Both the position numbers and the translations under genes were made by a program. This document shows positions 24,424-37,855 of a stretch of 64,000 nucleotides of DNA, piece after piece. The notes beneath the pieces were generated by a model. That model saw only the letters and a program-made list of their open reading frames with translations. It did no database searches and was not told where the DNA came from. The stretch is from Apiospora phragmitis. Its lineage: Eukaryota; Ascomycota; Sordariomycetes; Amphisphaeriales; Apiosporaceae. The stretch is from positions 1,922,001-1,986,000 of the forward strand of contig JAQQWL010000001.1 in assembly GCA_038363925.1 (NCBI GenBank), in the 5' to 3' direction. Position 1 is the stretch's first letter, and the number at the start of each line of letters is the position of its first letter.

Positions 24424-26111
24424 AAATACGATATCTTTTTAAGCCGAGCTATTTATAAAGGTAAAATCGATCAAAATAAGGTCGTCACCTTTTCGAAAGT
24501 ATAAAGGAAAGAAAAGAACTATACCGGTAAGCCGTACGATATTTTTTACGACAAAGTACGGATATTTATTAAAACATGCCGACGGCTAGATATATTAAAA
24601 GATTAATATTATGTAATTTTTTTAAATATTTTTTCCGGCCGTGCGGAGGTATTTTATTTTAATTATATTAAACCCGAAAAGAAATAAGATAAGATATATT
24701 ATTTAATAGATTCGTATTTTAATATAATAATAAATTACGTATAATATTTTAGGGATTAAATAATAATTTCTTTCGTATAAATAAAAAATAAGAACGCCGA
24801 GAAATAATTTATCGAGGTTTTAGAAATCCTGCTAAATAAGCTCTAGCTTATATAACGAGCCTTCGGAAAAGGATTTAAAAGAGAGATCGCTTTTTATACC
24901 TCCGTCGTAAAAGTTTATTAAAGAGTTCTAGAACTTTTATTAACTTTTATTTATTAAAAATTAATATATAAAGCGTTATTTTTAAATTTTTACGTATCGC
25001 TAAATATAATAATAGATTAAATATTATTAAAATAATATTTAATAAAGGAATTATATTAAGATTTAATTAAAAATATGTACTTAATTAATAAACGGTTTAT
25101 AAATAATTATATATAAGAAAACCGACTAGTTTATAATAATAAATTACTATATAATAACCGATTATTAGGATAGGAAAATAATTAGTAACCCGTTAATATT
25201 TTTTAATTAAGGTTATTATATAAGAATCGGTAATTTAAATAAAGAATTTACCGAATTTGTTATAAATAAAGCTATTAATTAATAAATTACTTAATTAAAA
25301 AGCGAACCCGTATAATAATTTAATACTTTTAAACGTGTAATAACGTGGGACAAGATCTCCTTACTTAAAAAGAATACGGGGATTTCGTTCGAGATTAAAA
25401 AAGGAAAAAAAAGAGGAGTAAAAAACGACGAAAAGGAGTACGACTATTTCGATCTGAAAAACGTACGATAAAGTATTATTTATTTAACGGACGCCGCGTT
25501 TTATTACCGGCTTATTAGTAAGGATATTTACTTAATAAACATTTAATTAAATTAGGAACGATAAACGAAAAAAAAACAAATAATCGATATTATATCGCTC
25601 CGAGAATTATACGAAAAAGGGAGATCTCGGAAATTTGTTAGGTCGACGACCGAGATAACTTTATAAACGTTTTTATTAAGAAATTTTTAAATAAAGCCTT
25701 TAAATAATTAGTATTAATTAATAGGTTAACTGTACGCGTAAAAGCGTACGTCGAGAAACTAGACTTGTACGGCGAGTAAAAAAAAAGGAGAGAAAGAGAG
25801 ATATCTTCTTTTCTAACGGGGTATAACGTATCGCGATATATAATAACGCTTTTATTATTATTATTATTTTTAATTAATAATAAAGAAATAATATATATTA
25901 ATATATAATAATTTTTATTATTATTATTATTATTAAAAAACTTATTATTTAATTAAATTAATATTAAAAAAATATAATATTACTTATACGGTTTAAATAA
26001 GTATTAAATACCGGATTAATATAATTTATTTATATAAAACCTTTACGAAAAGAAGACTCGTTTTTAAAAAAAAAAGCTACCTAAATTTATTATTAAAATA
26101 AAAACTATTAA

Positions 26112-26318
26112 TATTAGAATAATAAGAATTAAGGTTTTTTATATTACTTTAAAAAACGTATTACGTACTTATTCGTACGAACCCCTTTCTTATTTTATTA
26201 AGAGGGGTATATAATACCTCTCGTAGCTAGTATTAAAAATAAATATAAATAATAAAATAAAAATAATTAAACCCCGATTAAAACCGGAATTATTATATAT
26301 ACGAGAGCTTATTTAATA
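26112..26318 (+). repeat. B array LTR 2 (shared by both units)
   Basis: 207 bp, TATTAGAATAATAAGAATTA to CTTATTTAATA, with unit 1 internal on its left and unit 2 leader directly on its right. Confidence 0.88.
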
Positions 26319-29080
26319 TTAATTAATAATTACCCGTAACGATTATAAATTAATAAAAATAAAAAGACGGTTCCACGCCCTTACCGACGTAAGGGCGACC
26401 GTGCTAAGGAGCCCCGAGAATTTCTGCCCGTTAAAGATTTAAAGGAAGAGCCGAACTGAATTAACCGTACGAGGAGGAACCCTTTTTCCCGAGTATATAT
26501 TATAAGGAGGAGACCAGGTTTCGAATTATACGCGAAATTAATTAAGCTATATATAATTATATACTTAAATAACCTTATTATACGATCTATAAAACGATAA
26601 CCCTTATTAAATAAAATTAATCGCGGTCGGCGAATCGGGATCGAGCCCGGACGTACCGAACCTAAACAAACCGACGACTTTAAACTCCGAACCGCTTATA
26701 TACGAAAAAGTATTTTAAAATACCGGAATTTGTTTAATAATTTAAAAAAAAATATTAAGCTCGTTCTTTAAAAATTTAAACCTTTAAATATATTTTTTAA
26801 AGAAATAATACCCGAATTATTTATAATATACCTCGTATAATATTTTTTAAAATATTATGTATTAAAAATAAAAAAAACCTCTTTTAAAAAATGGTTTATT
26901 ATAAAATTTAATAAATAAATTAAATATTAATTTAATTAAATTAATCGTATATTTTAAAAAAAGCTTTTTAATTATTTTAAAAAATACGGAATCGATATAT
27001 TAATAAATAAATCTTTTAAAGCTAAGCTTATAAATTTAATATTACTAACTAATTTTATATATTAATAAAACCGACCGGTAGAACCGATTTCGGAAACCCG
27101 AAAAAAAGATATTCTATACTCTTTTTAAAAATAAATAATCAAAGAACCGCCGCTTAAACGAGAAATACCCGGTCTCTATACGGAGTAATCGTCCGCGATA
27201 CTACAGAGCACTTTAAGACCGACGTTTAATCCCGGAGTTTTAAATATTTTAAGCCCGACGTTTAACCCTGGATTCCTAAATACCTAAACGTCGTAAGATA
27301 TTATCCTTTTTTTTTCTCTAATTTTAATACCGCTAGATTAGACGGTATAATTATTTAATCTAGTATATATTACGAAATATAATATCCTTTTAAGCCGAGC
27401 TATTTATAATAATAAAATCGATTAAAATAAGGTCGTTACTTTTTTAAAGGTATAGAGGAAGGAAAAGAACTATACTAGTAAGCCGTACGATATCTTTTAT
27501 AATAAAGTACGGATATTTATTAAAATATATTAATAACTAGATATACTAAAAGATTAATATTATATAATTTTTTTTAAATATTTTTTCCGGCTATACGGAA
27601 GTATTTTATTTTAATTATATCGGATTTAAAAAGAAATAAAAAGAAATATATTATTTAATAAACTCGTATTTTAATACGATAATAAACTACGTATAATACT
27701 TTACGAATTAAATAATAACCTTTTTCGTATAAATAAAAAGTAAGAACGCCGAGAAATAATTTATCGAGGTTTTAGAAATCCTGCTAAATAAGCTCTAGCT
27801 CGTATAACGAGCCCTCGAAAAAGGATTTAAAGGAGAGATCGCTTTTTATACCTCCGTCGTAAAAGCTTATTAAAGAATTCCGGAACTTTTATTAGCCTTT
27901 ATTTATTAAAAGCTAATATATAAAGCGTTATTTTCGGATTTTCGCGTATTATTAAATATAATAACGGATTAAATATTATTAGAATAATATTTAATAGAGG
28001 AATTATATTAAAACCTGGTTAAAAATACGTACTTAATTAATAAACGGTTTATAAATAACCGTACGCGAAAAAACCGACTAGTTTATAATAATAAATTACC
28101 GTATAATAATTAATTATTAAGATAAAAAGGTAACTAATAACCCGTTAATACTTTTTAATAAAGGTTATTATATAAGAATTAATAGTTCGAATAAAGAATT
28201 TACCGAATTTATTATAAATAAGGCTATTAATTAATAAACTATTTAATTAAAAAACGAACCCGTATAATAATTTAATACTTTTAAACGTGTAATAACGTAG
28301 AATAAGATCTCCTTACCTAAGAAGAATATAGGGATTTCGTTCGAAACTAAAAAAGGAAAAGAGAGGAGCTAAAAGACGACAAAAAGGAGTACGACTATTT
28401 CGATCTAGAAAACGCACGATAAGGTATTATTTATTTAATGGACGCCGCGTTCTATTACCGGCTTATTAGCGAGGATATTTATTTAACGAATATTTAATTA
28501 AATTAGGAACGACGAACGAAAAAAGACTAATAATCGATATTATATTACTTTAAGAATCGTATAAAAAAATGGAGATTTCGGAGATCTATTAAGTCGACGA
28601 CCGAAATAACTTTATAAACGCTTTTATTAAGAAATCTTTAAATAAAGCCCTTAAATAGCTAATATTAATTAATAGGTTAATTATACGCGTAAAAGCGTAC
28701 GTTAAAAAACTAGACTCGTATAGCGAGTAAAAAAAAGAGGAGAAAAAGAGAGATATCTTCTTTTCTAACGGGGTATAACGTATCGCGATATATAATAACA
28801 CCCTTATTATTATTATTATTTTTATTATTATTATTATTTTTAATTAATAATAAAGAAATAATATATATTAATATATAATAAATTTTATTATTATTATTAT
28901 TATTAAAAGATTTATTATTTAATTAAATTAATATTAAAAAAATATAATATTATTTATACGGTTTAAGTAAGTATTAAATACCGGATTAATATAACCTATC
29001 TATACGAAACCCTTATAAAAAGAAAACTCGTTTTAAAAAAAGGAGCTACCTAAGTTTATTATTAAAATAAAAATTAATAA
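26319..29080 (+). pseudogene. B unit 2 internal: gag fused to RNase H tail
   Basis: 2762 bp, uninterrupted. Gag block at about 27440-28100 (RAVRYLL-type spacing, INKRFINNRT near 28040) and EYDYFDLENAR followed by DAAFYYRLISEDIYLTN at about 28430-28490, continuing within a few codons into the RNase H tail near 28520. Ends with an (ATT)n-rich stretch (28800-28920) also seen in unit 1. Confidence 0.8.
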
Positions 29081-29287
29081 TATTAAAATAATAAGAACTA
29101 AGGTTTTTTATATTACTTTAAAAAAGGTGTTACGTACCTATTCGTACGAACCCCTTTCCTGTTTTATTAAGAGGGGTATATAATACCCCTCGTAGCTAGT
29201 ATTAGAAATAGATATGAATAATAGAATAAGAACGATTAAACCCCGATTAAAACCGGAACTACCGTACGTACGAGAGCCTATTTAATA
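29081..29287 (+). repeat. B array LTR 3
   Basis: 207 bp, TATTAAAATAATAAGAACTA to CCTATTTAATA, followed by TSD ATTAC and G1 gag sequence. Confidence 0.9.
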
Positions 29288-32242
29288 ATTACGGCGTATA
29301 ATTATTATAGTAAACTTATAAATCTCGACGCTATTAAACATAATAAGTACGATAAAAAATAATACGTTATTTATTATAACTATTAAAAATAAAGATATTA
29401 TATTTAAAATTATTAAGTATCGAAAAAAAACTTTCGACGAGTGTTAAACGGATAATATATTAACGTTATTAAGGTAAAAAATACTTTTATAATAATTATT
29501 AAAAGTAGTAGCGTTATTATTAAATACGGCAGCCTATCCTAAACAGCTTGCTATAATAATAAGTACGCCTTATACCTGGCGAATAAGGAAGGTACTAGAT
29601 GGTTTTTAAAAGCCCCCAAGGGTGGAAGAAACCATAACCGGAGCGTTGCGATGATACGGAGGGAGCAACCCTTTCTATATAATAATAATAGTAACTCTAT
29701 AAATAACATTATAAATTAACTAGCGTAACTACTAAATTATAAACATTTAATTAATATATTAATTAAAGAGTTAATAAATGAGATCGTAAAATTTAAAGAC
29801 TTAAAGACCGATAAATAGTTAGCTATCCTTAATATTCCTTGCCTTAACTTAAAATATTTACGCTAAGTACTTATTACGGCTAGGTTTAATTAAGGAATTT
29901 ACGGTAACTATATAGTAAAAAATAATACCCGAATCTCCTTTATATACGAAAGGTATTTTACGCTCTCCTAAATCTTATACGTACACGATACCTATATAAA
30001 ACACTTCGCGAAAAAACTTAAATACGAATAGTTTCCCCGAAGAATTAATAAACGACTTATTATATAATTACACCTTAATTATATTATTAAAAAAATCCGA
30101 ATATTAATTCCTAACGGATAGCGCGCGTGCTTATTAATATAAGAAAACCTATAATAATTACGATAATACCACTTAAGAGGACGAGATTAAAAGGAATACT
30201 TCGAGGATCGACATTTTAAACACGCCTAGAAAAAATCGCGAGCTTATAAATATTTAAAAGAAAGCGCCTAGCGTTTTTAAAACGTATAAATATATACCTA
30301 ATAAAAAAAACCCTTTAATATATTAAAGAACTTATAAAACGTTTATAAATTACCGCGAACTTAATAAACCTTTAAATTATTCGAAAAACCTAAGTCTTAA
30401 ATATTAAAGATAGCATTTCGTATAGGGAAGAGTATAGAAATACCTCTACCGATATATTAAAAAACGCCTTATAAAAAACGAAAAGAATAATAACGACAAT
30501 ACGAGGATCGATCATAAGAGATTATTAATTATTTATAAGAGTAACGTTTAAGAAATAAACGCCGCTTATTATAAAAGAATAATAATAAGCGGACTAAGAC
30601 AGGTCTTTATATTAAATACTAAATAATTAAGTTATTTATAAATATATTATATTAATAATAAATATAAAAAGAGTTTATATTAAAACGTTACTTAATAATA
30701 AAACGTAAAGAAATTATATTTCATTACGAATTATTAACCGCCTTAAACTCGAATAATAATAAAAAAACGCCTTATATCGATTTAAAACCGTCGATAAAGG
30801 ATTTATAACTTATAATAATAAAGAAGTACGGAAAAAAATCGCGAACTTTTTAATTAATATCGGAAAACGCTATAAATAAATCACGTATAATATTACGGAC
30901 GTCGCAAGATATAATATAATTTTAAAAATACCTTAATTACGGGTAAATAATCTTAAAATTAATTAAAAAATAGGCTAATTATAATAAAATATATTAAAAA
31001 GAGGTTTAATTAATAAATAACGGTTTAAAAAGCGACGCCTTAATAAATTTAAAGTTTTTAAAGTATATATTATTATTAAAAAACTTAAGCTAAACGTTAT
31101 AACGATTATATTAAAAAAATAACCGGCAATTCGAAACGCTTTTTAATAAGAAATTAAAAAGAGGTTTATCGTTTTATATATAATAAAATTATAAAATACT
31201 TTTTAAAAATAAAAAAGAACGCTTATTTATATTTATATATAAATTTAATTAAAAGTATAAATAAGCCTTAAAAAAGTATATTACGGAGAATCTCGAGAAA
31301 AGAGTTATATAACTATTTATATTATTAGCAAGCTTCTTTATCCTCTTTATTTAAAAAAGAGTAAAGACGAGAAACTTAAATAACGTATATATATTAATTA
31401 TTAAAAGCTTAACGAAATTATTATTAAGAACCGGTACCTTTTATTTTTAATTAGCGACCTACGAAATAAATTCTTATATATAAAAATCTTTATAATACTC
31501 GACCTCCTTAATATATATAAATTAATCCGGATTAGAAAAGGAGAGGAATAAAAAACCGCGTTTCGAACTAAGTACGAATATTTCGAATATTAAGCTATAT
31601 TATTTAATTTATAACTAATTATATTTTACGAGAATACCTCGATAAGTTGATTATAATATATTTCGATAATATCCTTATTTATTCTGAAAATAACGAGCAA
31701 TACCGAGAACATATAAAGCTAGTGCTCCGGAAGCTATAGGATATTAACCTATTGGTTAACTTAAAAAAGAGCGAATTCTATTAACGATCCGTTATATTCG
31801 TAAAATATATAATATCCCCTGGAAAGATTTAAATAAAATCTTTTAAAGTTTTAATAATTAAAGAATAATTTACGCCTATAAGCGTTAGAAAAGTTAAATC
31901 TTTTTTAAAATTAATTAATTATTATTAAATATTCGTTCTCAGATTTAATAAGTTAACGATATTTTTAACGAACTTAATAAAAAAAGACGAATTATTTTAA
32001 TAAACGGAGAAAAAAAATAAAGCTTTTTATAATATTAAAGAAATTTTTTTAAACGAACTAGTACTTTATGTAATAAATTTATTTAAACCCTTTAAAATCG
32101 AAACCGATATATTAAATTATACGATCGAAAGATAACTAAGCTAATAAAATAATAATAAAAAGTCGCACCTTATTATATTTTTTTCGAAAAAACTTAACGG
32201 ACTAAAACTTAATTATTAAATTTACGATAAAAAATTAATAAC
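29288..32242 (+). pseudogene. G1 gag end, protease and reverse transcriptase remnant
   Basis: Continues the frame broken at 19533. A less RIPed patch at about 29565-29680 reads GTRWFLKAPKGGRNHNRSVA. The RT catalytic motif is IIYFDNILIYSENNEQYREH at about 31653-31712 (YLDDILIYS in the family; second Asp now Asn), followed by LLVNLKKSEFY. Then RNase H starts (PFKIETDILNYTIER-like near 32090-32130) until minus-strand B at 32243. Confidence 0.9.
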
Positions 32243-35200
32243 TGTTGAATAGGCTCTCGTACGTACGGTGGTTCCGGTTTTAATCGGGGTTTAATTGTTC
32301 TTATTCTATTGTTTATATCTATTTCTAATATTAGTTACGAGGGGTATCGTATGCCCCTCTTAATAAAATAGGAAAAGGGTTCGTATAAATAGGTACGTAA
32401 TACTTTTTTTAAAATAATATAAAAAACTTTAATTCTTGTTATTTTAATATTAATAGTTTTTATTTTAATAATAAACTTGGGCAGCTCCTTTTTTTAAAAC
32501 GAGTCTTCTTTTTATAAAGGTTTTATACGGATAGGTTATATTAATCCGGTATTTGGTGCCTGCTTAAGCCGTATAGGTAATATTATACCTTTTTAACGTT
32601 AATTTAATTAAGTAGTAAGTCTTTTAATAATAATAGTAATAGGGAAGATTATTATACGTTAATATATATTACTTCCCCGTTATTAATTAAAAGTAATAAT
32701 AATAATAAAAGTAGTAATAATAATAAGGGCGTTATTATATATCGCGATACGTTACACCCCGTTAGGGAAAAAAATATCTCTTTTTTTCTCTTCTCTTTTT
32801 ACTCGCCGTGCAAATCTAATTTCTCGACGTACGCTTCTACGCGTACGGATAACTTATTAATTAATACTAGTTATTTAAGGGTTTTATTTAGAGATTTTTT
32901 AGTAAAGGCGTTTATAAGGTTATTTCGGCCGTCGACTTAATAAATTTCCGAGATCTCTCTTTTTTTATATAATTCTCGGAGCGATATAATATCGATTAAT
33001 AGTTTATTCTCGTTCGTTATTCTTAATTTAATTAAGTATTTATTAAGTAAATATCCTTATTAATAAGCTAGTAATAAAACGCGGCGTTTATTAAGTAAAT
33101 AATATTTTATTATACGTTTTCCGGATTAAAATAGTTATACTCTTTTTTATTATTTTTTAGCTCCTCTTTTTTTCCTTTCTTAGTTTCGGACGAAATCCCC
33201 GTATTTTTCTTAAGTAAGGAGATTTTATTCCACGTTATTACACGTTTAGAGGTATTAGATTATTATACGGGTTTGTTTTTCGATTAGGTGGTTTATCGAT
33301 TAATAGCTTTACTTATAATAGATTCGGCAGGTTCTTTATTCGAATTACTAGTTCCCGTACGATAGCCTTGGTTAGAAGGTGTTAATAAGTCGCTGGCTAC
33401 CTTCCTATCCTGGTAGTCGGTTATTATATAGTAATTTATTACCGTAGACTAGTCGGTTTTCTCGCGTACGGTTATTTATAAACCGTTTATTAATTAAGTA
33501 CGTATTTTTAGCCGGGTATTAATATAGTTCCTCCGTTAGGTATTATTCCGAAATCTTTTAATCTATTATTATACTTAGCGATACGCGAAAATTTAAGAAT
33601 AGCGTTTTATATATTAGTTTTTAGTAGATAAGGGTTAATAAAAGTTCCGGAACTCCTCGATAAGCTTTTATAACGGAGGTATAAAGAGCGATCTCTTTTT
33701 TAAATCTTTTTCCGAAGGCTCGTTATACGAGCTAGAGCTTATTTAATAGGATTTTTAAAACTTTAATAAGTTATTTTTCGACGTTCTTATTTTTTATTTA
33801 TATAAAAGAGGTTATTATTTAATTTATAAAATATTATACGTAATTTATTATTATATTAAAGTACGAGTTTATTAAATAGTATATTTCGTTTTATTTTTTT
33901 TCGGGTCCGATATAATTAAAATAAAATGCCTTTATACGGCGGAAAAAATATTTAAAAAAACTGTATAGTATTAGTTTTTTGGTATATCTAGCCGTTAATA
34001 TATTCCGATAAATATCTATACTCTGTTATAAAAGATATCGTACGGCTTGCCGGTATAGTTCTTTTCTTTCCTCTATACTTTCGAGAAAATAACGACCTTA
34101 TTTTGATCGATTTTACCGTTATAAATAGCTCGGTTTAGAAGGATATCGTATTTCGTAATATACGCTAAACTAGATAATCGTGCCGTCTGGTCCGGCGGTA
34201 TCGGAGTCGGAGAAGGAAAAGGATAATGTCTTGCGACGCTTGGGTGCTTAGGAATCCCGGGTTGGACGTCGGGCCTGAAATGTTTGAGACTCCGGGATTG
34301 AACGTCGGCCTTAGAGTGCCTTGTGGTATCGCGGACGATTACTCCGTACGGAGGCCGGGTGTTTCTCGCTTAGGCGGCGGTTTTTCGATTATTTATTCTC
34401 GGGAAGAGTATAGAATATCCTCTTTTCGGGTTTTCGAAGTCGGTTCTGCCGGTCGGTCTTATTAATGTATAAGATCGGCCGGTAGTACTAAACTTATAAG
34501 CTTAGCTTTAAAGGATCCGTTTATTAATATATTAATTCCGTATTTTTTAAAATAATTAAAGAGCTCTTTTTAAAATATACGGTTAATTTAGCCGAATTAG
34601 TATTTAATTTATTCGTTAAACTTTATAATAAGCGATTTTTTAAAAGAAATCCTTTTTATTTTTAATATATAATATTTTAAAAAGTATTATATAAAGTATA
34701 TTATAAATAGTTCGGGTATTATTTTTTTAAAAAGTACGTTTAAAAGTTCGAGTTTTTAAAAAATAAGGTTAACGTTTTTTTTAAACTATTAAAAAAATTC
34801 CGGTATTTTAGGATATTTTTTTATACGTAAACGGTTCGGGGTTTAAGGTTATCGGTTTATTTAGGTTCGGTACGTTTAGGCTCGATCCCGATTCGCTGAT
34901 CGCGATTAATTCTATTTAATAAAGGTTATTATTTTATAGATCGTATAATAAGATTATTTAAGTATATAATTATATATAGCTTAATTAGTTTCGCGTATAA
35001 TTCGAAACCTGGTTTCCTTTTTATAATATATATTTAAAAAAAAGGGTTCTTTTTCGTATAATTAATTTAAATCGGCTCTTCTTCCGAATCTTTAACGGGT
35101 AGAAATTCTCGGGGCTTTTTAATACGGTCGCTTTTACGTTAATAAAGGTATAAAACCGTCTCTTTAGTTTTATTAATTTATAATCGTTACGGGTAATTAT

Positions 35201-35414
35201 TAATTAATATTAAATAAGTTTTCGTATATATAATAATTCCGGTTTTAATCGGGGTTTAATTATTTTTATTTTATTATTTATATTTATTTCTAATATTAAT
35301 TATAAAGGGTATTATATACCCTTTTTAATAAAATAGGAAAGGAGTTCGTATAAATAGGTACGTAATACCTTTTTTAAAATAATATAAAAAACCTTAGTTC
35401 TTGCTATTCTAATA
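32243..35414 (-). mobile_element. Family B element, single full copy, minus strand
   Basis: LTRs 32243-32449 and 35208-35414 (207 bp each), TSD ATAAC (32238-32242) and ATAAT (35415-35419). Length 3172 bp. The corresponding empty site is visible in G2 near 41000-41050. It inserted in the RNase H region of G1, and is the cleanest B copy for defining the family. Confidence 0.92.
32450..35207 (-). pseudogene. Family B gag and RNase H tail remnant (minus copy)
   Basis: The RNase H tail lies at left (about 32800-33010) and gag at about 33020-34140, in the same order as the plus copies. No integrase linker, no FTDSSF strand and no RT motif between them. The 5' portion (34160-34900) encodes the N-terminal extension before gag. 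Confidence 0.78.
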
Positions 35415-37100
35415 ATAATTATTATTAAAGCTTATAAAAAATAAAAATATTATTTTAATAGAATAATAAAACTAATTAAGGTTTATATTAATTATAAAAA
35501 CTTTATAACATTTATTATAATTAAAAAATTAAATAAATAATAAGTATAATAATTTAAATTTCTTTTAAAATTTAAACTTATTATTATCTACCGAAAAAGT
35601 AATAAGAACGGCCGCGCCGACGCGTTAAACTAATAACTAAACTATTAAGAAGAGGTTCCGCTCGAAATACGAACTATCTTTATATATAACTAAGACGGCA
35701 ACCTTATATCGTTAAAATAACTAAACGTTACGAGCTACGTTTAATATAGTAACGAATAAGTTACTAAATTTCGGCAATTTAATTAAGCCCCCGGTTCCGC
35801 TAACTACCCCGGGGATCATCTCGAAGACCGTAACGGTCTTACCTTCTATCGAAACAAGATCTATATTTTTAAACGGTATCGTAAAAATTTTATTAAAAAC
35901 TTTTATAAACACTTTATATATAAATATTAAAAAGTATTTAAAACTTAAAAACGAATTATTAAATAATTCGATTACGAAAACTTTAAATTAATAATAGTTA
36001 TAATTATTAATAAGTACGACTTATATAATAAGGCTAAGTCCGCTTAATATTAACTATACGAAAAGCTATAGCTAATTCTATCGCTAAATAAAGCGTAAAA
36101 AATAATCGCGCTCGATTTTATAATTAAACTACCCCTATTAAAAGAATTACTAATTAAGGTTAATTACGATAATATCTTAGTAATTACGAATAAATTCACG
36201 AAGTATACCTACTTTTTATTATATAAAAAGTCTAGCGATACTAGCGATCTAGCTTATACCTTCCTCTATACTATTATTAACTAATACGAGCTGCTCGAAA
36301 CAGTTATTTCTAATAAAAATAAGCTGTTTATTATTAAATTTTAAAAATTACTTATAGCATAACTTAGTATTAAATATAAACTATTTATAGCTTATTACTT
36401 TTAAATAAGTAAATAAATAAAGCGAATAAATTAAACTTTAAAATAATACCTACGCTACTATATTAATTACGAATAAAATAATTAAATATAATTATTATTT
36501 ATAACTTAATTCGTTTATAACAGTGTAAATAATAAAGCTATATATATATTACTATTTCGAGTAAACTATAAATATAACTTAGAGATTATTAAAAAACCTT
36601 TAAAAGGAGAGCTAGTATTAATAGCGACTATATAAATCGAAAAACTAAAAAAACTTTAAATTACATTATAATAAGACCTTACCTTCTTTTAATAACGAAT
36701 AAAAAAATACGCCGATTAAATAAAATTAAAAAGACTAACTTTTAAAAAAGGAGAAAAAGTTTACCTTTTATAATAAAATATTAAAATAAAATAATTAAGT
36801 AATAAACTAAATTTTAAAAAGATCGGATTATTTAAAATTATAAAAGTTATTTTAAAAACTAATTATTAATTATTACTATTTAAAATAATACGGATACACC
36901 TTATATTTTATATTTTATTATTCGAACTAGCGGTTAAAAAAACCTTAATCGATATATAATTAAAAGCTGAAATAAATTAATACGAGTACGAAGTCGAGGG
37001 AATTATTAATAAAAAAAATAAAATAAAACGTTTAATACCTCGTTTAATAGAAGGGTTATTTATTAAAAAATAATACCTAAGAACTTAAAAAATACCTGGC
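35415..37100 (+). pseudogene. G1 RNase H end and integrase remnant
   Basis: Integrase core reads ALDFIIKLPLLKELLIK (about 36106), YDNILVITNKFTKYTYFL and VISNKNKLF, the Gypsy pattern DFI-x-x-LP, YD-x-I-VV-x-DR-x-TK, ISDRG. It ends with YEYEVEGIINKKN (about 36975-37015), a chromodomain-like start, but the WKGY part expected next is not recognisable. Confidence 0.88.
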
Positions 37101-37690
37101 GAATATTATTAAAGAGCTGCGGACGTTTAAGTAGTAACCTCAGGGATCGGCTCGAAAAAAAATTCGGTCGCGTTCCAATCGATAATACCAAAGCCTCCCT
37201 AGGCCTAAACGGCCATAACGGCTTCAGATTCCCGACGCTCCTACTCCTCTAGCTCATTTAAAGAACGTAGGCCACGTTACACCAACTTGACGCCCTGAGT
37301 ACGAGCCATCTCTTTCTATTTACGAAGACGAATAAGACGGGCGACGGCCTCGTTAGTCTGGCGTTGAAGCTCTAGAAAGCGAGCCTTCGCGGCGGACTCT
37401 TCCCGGGACAAGCGGTCGTACTTATCCTATACGCGCCGTAAAGAAGATAACGAGACCTTAGTACTATTATACGCGTAATTAACGCGAATATATTCTTTAT
37501 ATTTATTAACGCCTTTTATTATTATATAAAATTATTTTTTCGCGAAATAATAATTATAAAGTATAATTTCGAAACTAAATTTAAAAAAAGCTTCGATAAA
37601 ATCTATATAATAAACGATAAAAGAACGGTTAAGTTTAAATCGAGATTTCTCGACGCGATTATTTATAATAAATATATATTATAATAAAAA
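37100..37690 (-). pseudogene. Antisense Cys-rich/coiled-coil frame in G1
   Basis: Opposite to G1 pol. Minus-strand reading: a region with Tyr/Cys spacing (LYNYYFAKK, KYKEYIRVNYAYNS) at about 37590-37470, then a helical segment (LSREESAAKARFLELQRQ and NEAVARLIRLRKQ, then RGLRSLNELEEQERRESEA) at about 37430-37200, then GFGIIDWNATEFFFEP. Several TAG/TAA stand at former Gln codons. The same arrangement occurs in G2 and G3. The stretch 37125-37445 is strikingly less RIPed than its surroundings. Confidence 0.65.
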
Positions 37691-37777
37691 TAATAAAAAG
37701 GGAAAAAAACTTATTACGTATACGAAACGAGCGGCTAAGGTATTTATATAAGTTTACGCTTTAAAAATAAAGTAATT

Positions 37778-37793
37778 AAAAAAGAGAGGATAA
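37778..37793 (+). promoter_or_regulatory. G1 polypurine tract
   Basis: AAAAAAGAGAGGATAA lies directly before the 3' LTR (37794). Equivalent tracts occur in G2 (complement of 38493-38510) and G3 (complement of 49128-49145, AGAAAAAGGAGGATAA), where second-strand synthesis would be primed. Confidence 0.7.
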
Positions 37794-37855
37794 TATTACG
37801 ACCCGACTTAATTATATAGCTAAGAGCCTTATTTATTAATATAAAACTATAATAC

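Larger units (their letters stand above)
19741..26111 (+). pseudogene. B unit 1 internal: gag fused to RNase H tail, split by B'
   Basis: Own parts 19741-20802 and 24424-26111. After the leader and an N-terminal region comes the Copia gag core (KNYTGKPYDIFYDKVRIFIK, then FLNIFSGRAEVFYFNYI). A segment ending DAAFYYRLISKDIYL runs directly into IIDIISLRELYEKG, the RNase H tail. Protease, integrase and RT, present between these points in Copia A, are absent. Confidence 0.8.
19534..29287 (+). mobile_element. Tandem B array: LTR-int-LTR-int-LTR
   Basis: Three LTRs of 207 bp at 19534-19740, 26112-26318 and 29081-29287 enclose two internal regions. The first unit is interrupted by B' (20803-24423). 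The outer TSD is ATTAT (19529-19533) and ATTAC (29288-29292). Without B' it is about 6.1 kb, i.e. three LTRs plus two internals of about 2.75 kb, matching the single copy at 32243-35414. Adjacent units share the middle LTR, as expected from LTR-LTR recombination. Confidence 0.88.

Noticed and set aside
28800..28930. Regular (TTA/ATT)n runs as a CRISPR-like or satellite array
   Set aside because: Simple AT-rich triplet runs at the 3' end of B internals, repeated because the B copies are repeated.
34226..34465. 79-codon open frame (+) with normal-looking composition
   Set aside because: It is antisense to the N-terminal part of the minus-strand B element; equivalents in other B copies are not open.
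35721..35912. 63-codon frame resembling frames at 40524-40709 and 51645-51854
   Set aside because: Similar only because all three are the same antisense stretch of Gypsy RNase H/integrase; two are closed further by RIP stops outside, and no start context is shared.
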